From Chloranthus sessilifolius (taxonomy: Eukaryota > Streptophyta > Magnoliopsida > Chloranthales > Chloranthaceae), in contig CM037596.1 in assembly GCA_021018995.1 (NCBI GenBank), positions 89,659,184-89,723,183 of the forward strand: a DNA stretch of 64,000 bases. Direction: 5' to 3'. Below, piece after piece: positions 46,191 to 57,063 of the stretch. Under the pieces are notes generated by a model, which saw only the letters and a list, made by a program, of their open reading frames with translations, did not search any database and was not told the origin of the DNA. Every line of letters begins with the position of its first letter. The stretch's first letter is position 1. The translations under genes were made by a program, and so were the position numbers.

Positions 46191-47768
46191 CTACCCCTTA
46201 ATCGACTTCTGGGTGACATAGGTAATGTCAAATTCGGGTAGGAGTAGTTGCCATCGTGCAGTTCGACCAGTGAGAGCAGGTTTCTCGAATAGGTACTTCA
46301 GCGGATCCATCCGTGCTAGAAGTAGAACGGCTTGGGATAACAGGTAGTGCTGAAGTCTTTGAGTAGCCCATACGAGTGCCAAGCATGCTTTCTCCAGATA
46401 AGAATAGCGCGTCTCATAATCAGTGAACTTCTTGCTTAGGTAATAGATGGCCTGCTCTCTTCTTCCTGTCTCATCATGCCATCCTAACACACAACCCATG
46501 GAAAACTTTATTGTGGACAGGTACATTATCAGGTACAGGCGGTACCAATACCGGAGGATTTAGGAGGTAACCTTAATCTTGTCAAATGCAGCTTGGCAGT
46601 CGCCATTCCACTCAACTGGTGAGTCCTTTCTCAATAGCTTGAAGATCGGTGCACATATCGGAGTTAACTGTGTAATGAACCGGCTGATATACTGGATTCT
46701 GCCTAAGAAGCCTCTGACTTCCTTCTCTGTAGACGGTGACGGCATTTCTGTGATGGCCTTGATCTTGGTCGGATCGACCTCAATCCCTCTCCTGCTGACA
46801 ATAAAGCCCAACATTTTTTCAGACATAGCGCCGAACGCGCACTTCTGGGGGTTCAACCACAACCTATACTTTCTCAACCTCTCAAATAGCTTCTGAAGAT
46901 TTATCAAGTGGTCCTCCCTTTCTGGTGATTTGGCAATCATGTCGTCGACATACACTTCAATCTCTCGGTGCATCATGTCGTGGAACTGGGCTGCCATTGC
47001 TCTTTGATAGGTGGCCTGAGCATTCTTTAGCCCAAATGGCATTACTTTGTAGCAAAAAGTACCCCAGGGGGTGATGAACGCCTTCTTTTCTCGGTCGGCC
47101 TCCGCCATATTAATTTGATTTAGCCTGAGAATCCATCCATGAATGAGACCATCCCGTGCTTTGCAATGTTATCTACCAAGATATCGATGTGTGGTAGCGG
47201 AAAGTCATCCTTAGGGCTTACCTTGTTGAGATTTCAGAAGTCATTGCACATTCGAACCTTTCCATCCTTCTTCAGTACGGGGACGATATTGGCCAGCCAC
47301 TGGGGGTACTTGGATACCATGAGGAAACCTGCGTCATACTGCTTGATGACCTCATCTTTGACTTTCAACATCCATTTTGGTCGGAGACATCTCAGCTTCT
47401 ATTTAACTGGCTTAACATCGGGGTAGAGTGGCAACTCATGCTCAACCAGATCGTATCCAAACCAGGCATGTCTTCATACACCATGCGAAGACATCTTAGT
47501 ATGACCGAAGGAAGTCTATCATACCTTTCCTCTCCGCAGGGGACAACGATGTTTCGATTTTGGTGATTCTAGGGGCCTCTCTGGTACCCAAATTAACATC
47601 TTCCGTCTCTTCGACGATCGGGGTAGGGCCATGCTCAAAATTAGCAAATTGTTTGAGGAGCTCATTGGGGAGCTCATCGGTTTGACCTTCCTCATCCAGA
47701 CTCATGACTCCTACCTCTTCTTGTATTTCAACAGGAAAGGGGTCGGCATCACGTGGGACGGGTATCAC
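46191..47768 (-). pseudogene. Reverse transcriptase and gypsy RNase H (B)
   Basis: Blocks in order: DADPFPVEIQEEVGVMSLDE linker; WLANIVPVLKKDGKVRMC; PKDDFPLPHIDILVDN; MPFGLKNAQATYQRAM; EVYVDDMIAKSPE (catalytic pair near 46,950); FIVSRRGIEVDPTKIKAIT; GFLGRIQYISRFITQL. RNase H continues with YYLSKKFTDYETRYSYLEKA and YLFEKPALTGRTARW. Stops near 47,400, 47,230, 47,110 and 46,560 break the frame. Confidence 0.9.
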
Positions 47769-48018
47769 GACATCAATTTTAATTTTATTGGGAATTTTAA
47801 AGGATAATATTTTTAAAATTGGTATTTTTTCTATTTTTATGGTTTTTCACAATTTTTTGGAGGTTAGCCCCTGGCGAGGTGGATCCCTATATATACAGGG
47901 TAGAGTGTCCCAGAGGCTAACCTCACTTCTTACAGGTTATTTTTTTTTGGGAGCCGATGCCATATTCACAGCATTGGGCGGCTCCCAGGAGTTGGGGCAA
48001 GGATGCCCAGTTACTCAC
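47769..48018 (-). other. Possible Ogre-type intron between protease and RT (B)
   Basis: On the minus strand CCTCGCAG|GTGAGTAAC at 48,018 is a good plant splice donor, aligned with that of A. The following A-rich stretch has no clear acceptor. GTTAGCCTC and GAGGCTAAC, or close forms, occur as inverted copies near 47,920 and 47,865 and could fold. Confidence 0.5.
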
Positions 48019-49339
48019 CTGCGAGGCTTGGCCTTTACCTCTTTGGTTGGAAGCGGCATCGATAGGCTCTTGCAGTTCCTCCCTCAGCATGTTTACAGAG
48101 GGATCCTCTGGGACCCTGTCCTCTATGGTTAGGATGGGTCCAGAGTGGCTGGTGCTGGAGTGATGGGTGGACTGGGGAACATCTTCCTCAAATAAGGAAA
48201 GGTCGGCTAAGTCCATCTCGAAGTCTGGGGGAATGATGTAGGGATTGGTGGGGTGGATTGAAGTAAGCTTATGTGGGGTTACCCTCGTCTCCCCATTCAG
48301 ATCAATTTTCACTACCCCAGTGCTCACAAAGGTTTCACGGATGTGGGGTCGGGCGGGAGTTTCTTCTTCCAAGTTGATTCCTCTGGCCCTGGCGACAGCT
48401 GCGGCCCTTATCTTTTCTTTGGCCTCTCTGACTTCTTCGTCGGGCTTGTAGCGTAGGCCAAATCTGGTTTGCAGCCCCTTAGCCCTAACGGGGTCTCTTC
48501 TTCCTTGAAGGCGCGGGCCCAAGCTTTTCCCCTTTGTGGAGCATGAGCACTGCCACGTCCATTCCTACCCTAGTTTTGGCGGGGGTTTTCTCAGGTGACT
48601 CAAGGGTGACGGCTGAAAAGTCATACTCAAATCGATGGAAATCGGTGTCATCTGCTGTGTGCGGCATGTCCAGCACTTTCAGATTTTCAATGTGTAGAGC
48701 GCTCCGCTGCCTGTCTTCTCTGCTCTCACCCAAGATGGTGACGATCTTATCCTCTGAAATAAATCGAAGCTTTTGGTGTAGAGTCAATGGTATTGCTCCG
48801 AGCTTATGTATCCATGGCCGGCCCAACAGTAGATTGAGCGTAGACTTAATGTCCATCACCTGAAAGGGGGTGGTGAAGGTTTGTGGCCTGAGAATCAGGT
48901 CGAGGTCTACTTCTCCTATGATTTCTCTTCTAGTGTTGTCAAATCCCCTGGCGCTTGATATGGATGGCCGGAAGGTGTCGGGGTTCACACCAATTTTGAT
49001 TGTCGTCCTTAGAGGGCATACGTTCAGTGCCGACCCGTTATCTATTAAGACCAATGGCACCACCAGGTTTCCTACTTCCACTGTTATATTCAAGGGCTTA
49101 AAGTGGTCATTCCCCTCGATCGGTAGGTCTGCATCAGTGAATGAGATGGCATTTGGGGCCAACACTTGCCCTATTATTTCTCCTACTTCATTTGGAGTTA
49201 CGTGGGTGGAGACATGTGCGTCCTTGAGTGCTCCCATTAAGGCTTGGAAGTGGAGTGGGGACGTGATTAACAAATCCCACACAGTAATATGTGCGGGTGT
49301 TCTCTTGAGCTGTGTCTCCAGTATGTGTTCTCTGGCCAT
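48019..49339 (-). pseudogene. Protease and G-patch region (B)
   Basis: A 284-codon open stretch (48,485-49,339) starts MAREHILETQLKRTPAHITV. It holds the active-site VPLVLIDNGSALNVCPL and later STLNLLLGRPWIHKLGAIPL, both expected of a retroviral-type protease. A G-patch-like part (MDVAVLMLHKGEKLG, then GPRLQGRRDP) is damaged by a small deletion and frameshift near 48,520. The second frame continues with ARGINLEEETPARPHIRETF to the splice donor. B has one copy of the segment that is duplicated in A. Confidence 0.85.
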
Positions 49340-49849
49340 TTTTTCAAAGGGATTTCCTGCGGCCTATTCTTTCTTCTTCTCTTCTCCTCTGACGGCCCCT
49401 GATGCTTTCAGCTGTGTAGAAATCTGGCCCGACCTAGTAATAAATTCAATAGCCTCCTCTTGGTTGCAGCCAGCATTCATGTCTGTGTGTTCATAGCTTA
49501 ACGGCACCTGATGCGGGTCATAGGCAGGTTTCAGGATGAGGAAAGGAGTGTATGGTGATTCTGGGGAGGATTGAGTTGGATACGCCAGTTTCTCGGGTCT
49601 AAGCAGGTTGACTCCAATAGTGGGTGGAATGGTAGTGGCGGGAATTAGCGGGGTTGGATTTGTGGGTGCAGAGGGGGCTTGTACAGGTATTACCTGGGCT
49701 TGGTAAGACCAGTGGTGATTGGGAGAGGGTGATAAGGGGATTGGGTGAGGGGTTAGTTGCTTGGGTGGCAGTGGAGTTGGATTGGGGCCAAAATAACGAA
49801 GGGATGGCAGGAGTGTGACTGGGATGGAGGGATGGGGAGACGTCTGAGG

Positions 49850-50235
49850 TGCAGGTGGAGCGGGGTGATAGGGATATGAAGGGTTTGTATATTGGGTGTC
49901 ATGGTGGGATGATGATGGGTTCGTGGATGAAGTAGGGTAAATTAGGGGTGATGGAGTTGTGCATGGAGCGGGCTGATTGGGATATGGCGGGGTAGTGGGT
50001 GGAATAGGGGGATATGAAGGGTTTGTATAGGGGGTGGCATGGTGGGGTGATGATGGGTTTGTGGATGAAATGGGGTTGATTGGGGGTGATGGAGTTGTGC
50101 ATGGAGCGGGGTGATTTGGGGATGGCAGAGTACTGTATTGGGTGGTGATATTTGGGGGTGTGTGTAGGGTAGGATGATATGGGGATGGCGGAGTTATGTA
50201 TGGTATGGGGTGATTCGGGTATGACAGGGAGGTGT
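49850..50235 (-). repeat. Gag tail minisatellite (B)
   Basis: Imperfect units of about 75 and 150 bases repeat phrases such as 'tggtggggtgatgatgggtt' and 'gatggagttgtgcatggagc'. On the minus strand they read as Pro/Ile/Thr/Ser repeats (PCHPLYKPFISP, HNSITPN). Confidence 0.7.
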
Positions 50236-52129
50236 ATGGGGTAAGTCAGACGTGGGGTGGATATGTGTATGATTGCGGCAGGGCTGCGCCCGTTTGGATT
50301 TGATAGGTGGGAGCGGGAGTAGAAAAATATTGCCCTAAATCTAAGGGCTCCTCTTGGTATGTCGGCACGGAGAAATAATCAGCCAAATACAACGGCTCAA
50401 TAACCCCAACGAATGGTCCTCCTTCATTCATCCTGGGGAATGAAAACTCCTCCTGATTACTGATATAATCTGAGGTCAAACTCTTCTTCTTCCTCCTCTA
50501 TCCAATGGATGTTAGGCCTGGGGCCTCCTGGGTGCGGTGGCAGAGGAGCTTGATGGATGTTCTGGTTCTGCCCTTGAGGAAGCGGCGGGGGAATAATCTT
50601 TCCTACCTCTATTAAATCTTGGATCGCGTGCTTCAGGGGAAAGCACCGATCTGTAGGGTGACCCGGTCCCTGGTGGAAATTGTAATGCAGATTCGGGTCG
50701 TAGTTTCTTGAGATGGGATGGGGTGGTGGGCAAGGCTAGAGCAGATTGACCAAACCTTTCTGTAGTAATACTGGCAGTAAGACACTTAAAGATTGCCCCA
50801 ATGGCGTGAACACTTGTTCAAATCGTGCTTTCATCTGCTCCTGGGTAAACGGGGCTCTTGGTTCATTGTTTGGCCTTGGTGCTTGCTCGAAACGAGCTGG
50901 GAGTGGTTGTGTGACCTGGAGCTGTATCGGGGGGCATTGGTATTGCCCTGGGAGTAAACAATGTTCTGTACCTCTGTCCCTGGTCTTCTTTCAATTCTTG
51001 GTTTGACAGCTTTTCGAACTTCGGTGGCCCCGCTGGCCACGTTTCTCCCTAACCTGCCTTCTCTAATGGCATCTTCGCAACGGTTGGCATTTCTGACCAA
51101 ATCAACAAAACTAAACTGCTGCTGATATACTAAAAAATCTGCATTGACCGGGAGGGCTCCTTTGGTTATCAACTAAATCTATTCATCATCAAGAATCCGG
51201 TGAGTTACCTGAGCGGCCAATGCCCTCCACCTTCCCAAGTAAGCATTGAAAGCTTCATCATGTCTTTGCTTTAAATGGGCCAAATCTGACTTCCTTGGTT
51301 CTATGTCCGTGTTATAGACATACTGCTCTTGAAATAAGCGTGTCAGATCTTTCCAATTTTTTATCATGGACGATTCCAGGGATGTGAACCATCTCAGTGC
51401 TGGGCCCGTTAAACTCTTCTGAAACACTTTGATGAGGAGTCGTTCATCTCTGCCATACTGGCACATATCCCCATAGTAAGATTTTAAGTGGGTGATTAGG
51501 TTGCCAGTGCCATTATACTTATCAAATGATGGCATCTTGAATTTCTGTGGCAGGGGGACATCAGAGAACAGACATAAGTCTGAAAAGTCTGTTGAATGCA
51601 GTTCCACTCCTCCTATCTTCATCAACTACTTCTGTATTCTGTCTATTTGTTCTTTCAACTGTTCTGGTTCTTTTGAGGCTGTAGTAGGGACTGCTTCCCC
51701 CTGATTTTGTTCGACCCTAGGTGTGATGATGGTGGGCCAGGGAGGGTTGAAGCTGGCAACTCCTCCACTATTGCGGATCTCATCCTCCTCGTACTATTGG
51801 TCATGGTATTAATGAGGGGCGAGGTCTGCTATTTGGACTTGGGGGGTGAGGGGTTGGATGACTTGGTGTGGCCATAAGGATTGTAGTGGATGGGAAGGGA
51901 TGAATGGATGGGTGGTTTGTGGATGAATGATGTGCTGAGCCAGGTGCACATTCTGGGCGTGATGGGGGTGTGGTTGATGTGGCGGGATGTTGTGGGTTTG
52001 AGGAATGGGATGGATTGGATTTTCTGTTGGAGGCAGGATGGGGGCATAAGGGGTATAGGTGAATGAAGGGTACTGGGGGGGGGGTATGGGGTTAGTGAAT
52101 GGGCCTTGATGAGCGTGGGTGGATGGGCC

Positions 52130-52500
52130 TTGGGTTTGAGGGATTTGGGCTTGATGGTTTTGGAAGGCTTGGGTTGATGGGCCTTGGGCCTGGGTGTGGG
52201 GGTTAGTATGACTTTGAACCAATGGGCCTTGTTGGGTTTGGGCTAATGGGCCATGAGGGGGTTGGGTTTGGGTCCATGGGCCCTGGGCTTGGGCTTGATA
52301 GGTTTGGGTCCAAGGGACCTGGGGGGCTTGGAACTGGGCCTGGGTCTGATGGGCTTGGGCCCATGGGTTTTGAGGGTTTTGGGCCTGGGCCTGGGTCTGA
52401 TGGGCTTGGGCTTGGGCCCATGGGTTTTGAAGGTTTTGGGCCTGGGCCTGACGGGCTTGGGCATGGGCCCATGTTTATAAAGGTGTTTGGGCTTGGGTCC
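52130..52500 (-). repeat. Gag Ala-Gln/Pro minisatellite (B)
   Basis: Degenerate units such as 'gggcctgggcctgggtctga' and 'cccatgggttttgaggtttt' repeat in tandem. The gag frame reads AQAQNPQNPWAQAQAH-like repeats. Confidence 0.7.
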
Positions 52501-53847
52501 ATGGATTTGTATGGGTTTGGGCCTGGAATTGAGGTGGGGGATTTTGAGAGGTATGGACGATGGGTGGTTGGGCATGGTTAGGAGGGAATGGGGTATGGAG
52601 GTTTTGGAGATTTGGATGCGAGGTTTGATATGTAGGGTTTCGAGAAGTAGCCCATAGGGCGTACATCGTTCTCATGTCCTCCATTGAGGGCGTGGATTCA
52701 GGTGTGAGATTGGGGGGTGATGGCTCACTTAAGGATGGAGGGGGGTGGGATAAATTGGGCATGACCCGGGTATGGGGGGTATGGATGATTGTGCTTGGGA
52801 GGTATGGATGTATGGCTATGGAAGATGGTGGGTTATTGGTCATATCCTGGGAAAAGTTGGGCATGACCTGGATAAATGGGGGGGTACGTTGGGATGTGGA
52901 TGGGCCATGTGGTGGAAATGGTATGTGAGATGAGGTGGATGGGATGTGGGATGTAGGGGGCATGGATGATGAGATGGATGGAACATGGGAAGTAGGCGGG
53001 GGATGGGGCTCCCTATGGGGCCTTTGGGAGTATGGAGGTGCGGTAAGGGTGCATGGATGGGAAATGGGGATGTATGGGTTGGCTGGGAAATGAGGGGTTT
53101 CAGTAGGGGATAAAAAGGGGGTATGTTGGGAGAACGTAAGGGAGGGGGGTGGGGTGGATGTGAACACGGGTGCCCCAAAGGGACCCGTGATATCGAACCG
53201 GGTTTGGGCGAAGGTGTCGGAGATCGGGTCTTCTCCGATATGAGAATGGGATGGGGATGACGACGGGGATGTATCAGCTCTTGACATGATCCGCTGATGA
53301 GTGTTGTACCGATGTCTTGGATAAGGGCCGAATACCTGCCTGGTTCTCCTCCTACGGGCCGGGTTTGAGGTTTCCGTAGTGTCGGTCACACCAAAATATA
53401 TTTTTTTGTTTGTTTTTCTTTGTGTTGTTTTTTTTGCTTTTTTTTTTTTTTTTTTTTTGGAAAACGATTTTTTTTTGGTTTTTGAAGATGATTTTTTTTG
53501 TCTTTTTCTTTTTCAGATGGAAATTAACTCCCCTCTACCTAGATGAAAGATGACCTAGTGCCCAGGGTCAACTCCCGTTTCGAGCGATATATGTACCTTT
53601 AGTAGGTCCCACGGCGGGATCCGACACACTTCGGAAGAAGCGAAAGGGAACCCTTTCGTTCTATTGAAGGTGAGGGAATCCACGCAAACGACCCGATCCC
53701 CCGGAGCAAATCAATGAGAAGTCGCCTTCTTTTGATTGGGCCGGAGCATGTTGGGTGTTATAGAATGCGGGAAGCTACTACGGGCACTAATACTGCTAAT
53801 CGGGGAATTGGGGTGGTGGATTGGGCCTCAGATCGGTTGTCGTGACT

Positions 53848-53996
53848 CAGATATATCGGTATATTTTATACGCTGACAAAAAAGACAGATTTGGTCACGA
53901 TATATCATATATCTTAAATCTGGGGGTTTTGGCCGGGCGTATATATTATATAAGCTAATCTGGGATTTTTTGTCAGCGATATATTATATATGCCTG
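53848..53996. promoter_or_regulatory. Four palindromic sites in the leader (B)
   Basis: Two sites are degenerate (about 53,848-53,876 and 53,893-53,915), one has an intact left arm (53,935-53,957), and one is altered at both ends (about 53,972-53,996). They match the leader cluster of A in place and number. Confidence 0.65.
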
Positions 53997-54517
53997 GCAA
54001 AAACAGTTCTATCAGTGAAGTTTGACAGTGAACAGCAAGCCCGAATGTGGGTCTTTGAATTGGTTTCCTGGGAGGGATGCTCCCGAGGAGGACTGCTGTG
54101 TACGTTATCGGGTCCCTCCTTTCCGCTTCCTAGGGATACACGGTTGAATTTTGGGTTGTCTAATGCTCTCACCAAAGCGGGTTTTACGGCTTTATCGAAA
54201 TTGGCAACCAAACCGATATACCTCCGGCGCAAGCGCCTTCTAAGGTACTGAAAGGGGTAGTTCTTTTCAGGATCATCACCACTAGGGCTGCTGCCTTACT
54301 GGGAACCGGGTAAAATATATATGCGCCTAAACCCCCCGAAAACTACCCAAAAATGCAAAAATAAATTCAATTATGTCCCCACACTGTTAGTTCACTTTTA
54401 ATTACAGATTTTTAAAGGGGAGTGAAATTAAGTCCAAAAATCGGGTCGGGGATGACAAGCCCATGCCGCCTCAACGGGCCGACGTTCAATGGTGAGATAT
54501 GATGACTGAAATGAAAA

Positions 54518-54690
54518 GCGCACGTAGGCCCGCCAAATGGCTAAGGCTCATAAATGACTGAAATTTAAATAACGTAAAAGTAAATGCGAGCGGGCCCGCC
54601 AAACGGCTAAGGTGGCTTAAATGACAAGAATCGGAAAAACAGGAATTTAAAGGCGCACGTAGGCCCGCCAATCGGCTAAGGCACTTAAAG
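54518..54690 (-). repeat. Three leader repeats with GCCCGCC core (B)
   Basis: Units start near 54,518, 54,585 and 54,652, each with a form of CCCGCCAATCGGCTAAGG. The number and place are the same as in A. Confidence 0.7.
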
Positions 54691-54826
54691 GACTAAATCG
54701 TAGGGGTGAGTACGTTAGTAAAAACAATAAAAATATAGAAAAAATAGCAGAAAATAAGAAAAAAATTAGCAATGGTTAGTAACAAAAAAAGAAAGGCCAA
54801 CAAGAGGGGAAGCGCTAGGGTGATAT

Positions 54827-54843
54827 CCCCAGCAGAGTCGCCA
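54827..54843 (-). other. Primer-binding site (B)
   Basis: TGGCGACTCTGCTGGGG on the minus strand, two bases after the 5' LTR. Identical to the PBS of A. Confidence 0.85.
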
Positions 54844-55558
54844 TCTGTGCGACCATGGATCCTCTCGAACCCGTCGCGGCGATGCGCCCGCAAAAAATGA
54901 AAATGTTGAGTCGCCACCCGGAGCTTTTGGTGACCCGGGAAACCTTCAAATCGATATTTTGAGCACCAAAGTGCTAAATATGACTCTGATTTACCGGTGT
55001 TTGCCAAGGACTCGAGGGTAGGGGCTTCGGTTATCGATTGGGAAGGGTTTAGGCACTCGATCAACCCGCACGTAGCGGTCTCTATCTATGGCCAAAATAA
55101 AAAATAAATGGGTGGAGTTTCCCCTTGTCCGAAGGCAATACAGTCCTATCAAGCTTTGAGCCAAACCGAAATTTCGGCGGTGTAACGGCTTGAATCCTTG
55201 GACGGGGGAAACACCAAGAAGGTAGAGGAAGAGAGGGGTGAGCCGGAGCTCACGGGCCCTTGTTGCACCGTGGAAGTCCTTCGCTTTGGCGTGCTTCCGA
55301 TGGCTTAAACGGTATGGAAATGGATTCTAATGCTAGGATTCGATAAAATAGGAAGTGTAGGATGAGGCTCAAGGCTAGACTTTAGCTAAAGGGAGTGATC
55401 TAATGGTAGAAATGGGTTGAAATGGGTGAACTAAGCATGTTGGAATTTTGGCAAAATTTGTGCAATTTCTCTCACTAGGGTTCTCTCTTAAGCTCAAAAT
55501 TCTTAATCTTGATTTTTTCAACCAAATTTTCAACCCTTTGGGAAGAGGGGGGCCTCTC

Positions 55559-55566
55559 TATTTATA
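55559..55566 (-). promoter_or_regulatory. LTR TATA box driving gag-pol (B)
   Basis: TATAAATA on the minus strand within CTCTATAAATAGAGAGG. Confidence 0.65.
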
Positions 55567-55845
55567 GAGAAGAGGTGGGTTAGGGGCTTACTTAAGAGCT
55601 AATTGGTTTAGCAATTAGGTAATCCCCTATCTAAGGTTTTCTAGGTTTTCAAGGTCCTAGGGTTTTGGGAAACTGATTTTAATGGCGGATGATGGGGTGA
55701 GACCATGGGTGACTTAAGGGTTGCCAATAAGATCAAAGGGCGTGTAACCAACCTCAAGACACCCACCTCAACCAAGGGGAGGGTCAAAGGGTCAAACCAG
55801 ATGAAGGAAATTTGAGCAACTGATGACAGTTACTGTAGCTAAGCT

Positions 55846-56062
55846 GGGCGTATATATTACATACGCCCAGTTTATGTACAGTGATTTCTATGAAAAACAG
55901 AGGAGATTTGGGAAGATGAAGCCCGTGGTGGGTCCCACCTATACTGGGCGTATATATTATATACGCCCGGCTAAATTTGGCCCAAAAATATCAGGCGTAT
56001 ATAATATATACGCCTGACCAGACTGGGGCCAAATTGGCTGGGCGTATGTAATATACTTGCCA
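55846..56062. promoter_or_regulatory. Four palindromic sites in 5' LTR U3 (B)
   Basis: Sites: 55,846-55,868 (one change), 55,946-55,968 (perfect, arm GGGCGTATATA), 55,993-56,015 (perfect, arm AGGCGTATATA) and 56,040-56,062 (arms changed). They lie about 280-500 bases upstream of the TATA box, as in A. Confidence 0.9.
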
Positions 56063-56409
56063 GAGCAAAAGGTTATCATTTTAGGTGGAATTTCAATCGG
56101 CCATAACTTTTGAACCGTAGCTCCAAATTGGGTGATCTTTGGCTTGTTGAAAAGTTGGAGAAATCCTCTTACCAATGGTATATGGCTCATCCATGGCAGG
56201 GGTGTGTGTAAAATGTTATAGCTCTCCTCCCATCAACTGCTCAGAAGGGTTCAAGTTGGGTATGGGAAGGGAATCTAGGGTTTAGGGGTGATCTCTAAGG
56301 GTTGGGGAATGGTTCTAAAGGGTTCAGGGGTGCCATCGAAAGTACAGGGGTACATCTCTCTCGAAGTACAGATTGGTCGGGCCTTGGGCCGAATTTGGGT
56401 GTCTACAGG

Positions 56410-57063
56410 ATCGCAATTCATTGTAGAAAAGGCGAAGAAGCTATGCAAGAATTTTGGCATCGATCTACACCACTCATCATCGTTCTATCCTCAAGGCAAC
56501 GGACAAGCAGAAGCCACTAATAAGACTCTTATTCAAATTTTGAAACACAGTGGAGACGAGCAATGGAGCCGACAGGCCTGAATGATTACCTGAGGCACTT
56601 TGGGCCTATAGGACCTCTATTCGCATGGCCACTAGCCAAACTCCTTATCTCCTCACATAAGGGATGGAAGCATACCCTATAAGATACAGATACCATCCTT
56701 ACGGATTCAACTTGATGATTAGCTATTCTTGAACAAAAGGAGAATTTCTTTGCTCACCGAGCTAGAGCAACTTGATAAGACGCATCTAAGGGTAGCTGAC
56801 CACGCTCAAGTATATCAAAGAAGAGTAGCCAGGGCTTACAATAAGAAAGTCCTCGAGCGAACTTTTGACATCGGAGAGTTAGTCTTGAAGAAAATCATGC
56901 CCTCCAAACACGCCCATCCAAAAGGAAAATTGAAATCGAACTGGGAGGGCCCATATATTATAGCAGCCGCATACCCTGGGAATGCATACAAGTTGGTGAA
57001 CTAGGATGAGGAAGAACTCTCCAGCCCTTGGAATGCCATGTACCTTATAAAATACTACACTTA
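56410..57063 (+). pseudogene. Integrase, C-terminal part (C)
   Basis: QFIVEKAKKLCKNFGIDLHH continues the frame left at 33,493. PQGNGQAEATNKTLIQIL carries the third catalytic acidic residue. Later RVARAYNKKVLERTFDIGEL, KIMPSKHAHPKGKLKSNWEG and PYIIAAAYPG match the C-terminal part of A and B. The end is at MYLIKYYT (57,063). Stops near 56,580 and 57,001 are present. Confidence 0.88.

Larger units (their letters stand above)
49340..53389 (-). pseudogene. Gag (B)
   Basis: The ATG at 53,389 opens MTDTTETSNPARRRRTRQVF. A Pro-rich segment and Ala-Gln/Pro repeats follow. The capsid-like part lies at 51,179-51,625 (LPQKFKMPSFDKYNGTGNLI, GPALRWFTSLESSMIKNW, FNAYLGRWRALAAQV). Then comes a Pro/Thr/Ser-rich tail with repeats near 49,850-50,230. 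One stop (TAA at 52,475) interrupts the N-terminal half without changing frame. More stops and shifts occur at 51,179, 50,735 and beyond. The total is about 1,350 codons, again longer than an average gypsy Gag. Confidence 0.83.
53390..54826 (-). other. Leader (5' UTR) of element B
   Basis: It lies between PBS and gag and is similar to A's leader, including 'ggatcatcaccactagg' near 54,270 and the three GCCCGCC repeats. A 24-base T run lies near 53,435. No gene is seen. Confidence 0.7.
33494..56409 (-). mobile_element. Element B: complete Tat/Ogre-like retrotransposon
   Basis: It is 22,916 bp, bounded by LTRs of 1,561 and 1,564 bp, each TG...CA, with target duplication GGATC. Gag to integrase read on the minus strand. 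PMD and DUF7745-like genes read on the plus strand between the end of pol and the 3' LTR. It is inserted in the integrase of C. The LTRs differ by roughly 3% by eye, so the insertion is not recent. Confidence 0.95.
54846..56409 (-). repeat. 5' LTR of element B
   Basis: 1,564 bp, TG...CA, adjoining the PBS on the left and the GGATC target duplication on the right. It has a TATAAATA box on the minus strand at 55,559-55,566 and four palindromes at 55,846-56,062. Confidence 0.95.

Noticed and set aside
44331..53389. Endogenous pararetrovirus instead of retrotransposon
   Set aside because: Long LTRs, PBS, PPT, target duplication and integrase are present, and no movement protein is seen.
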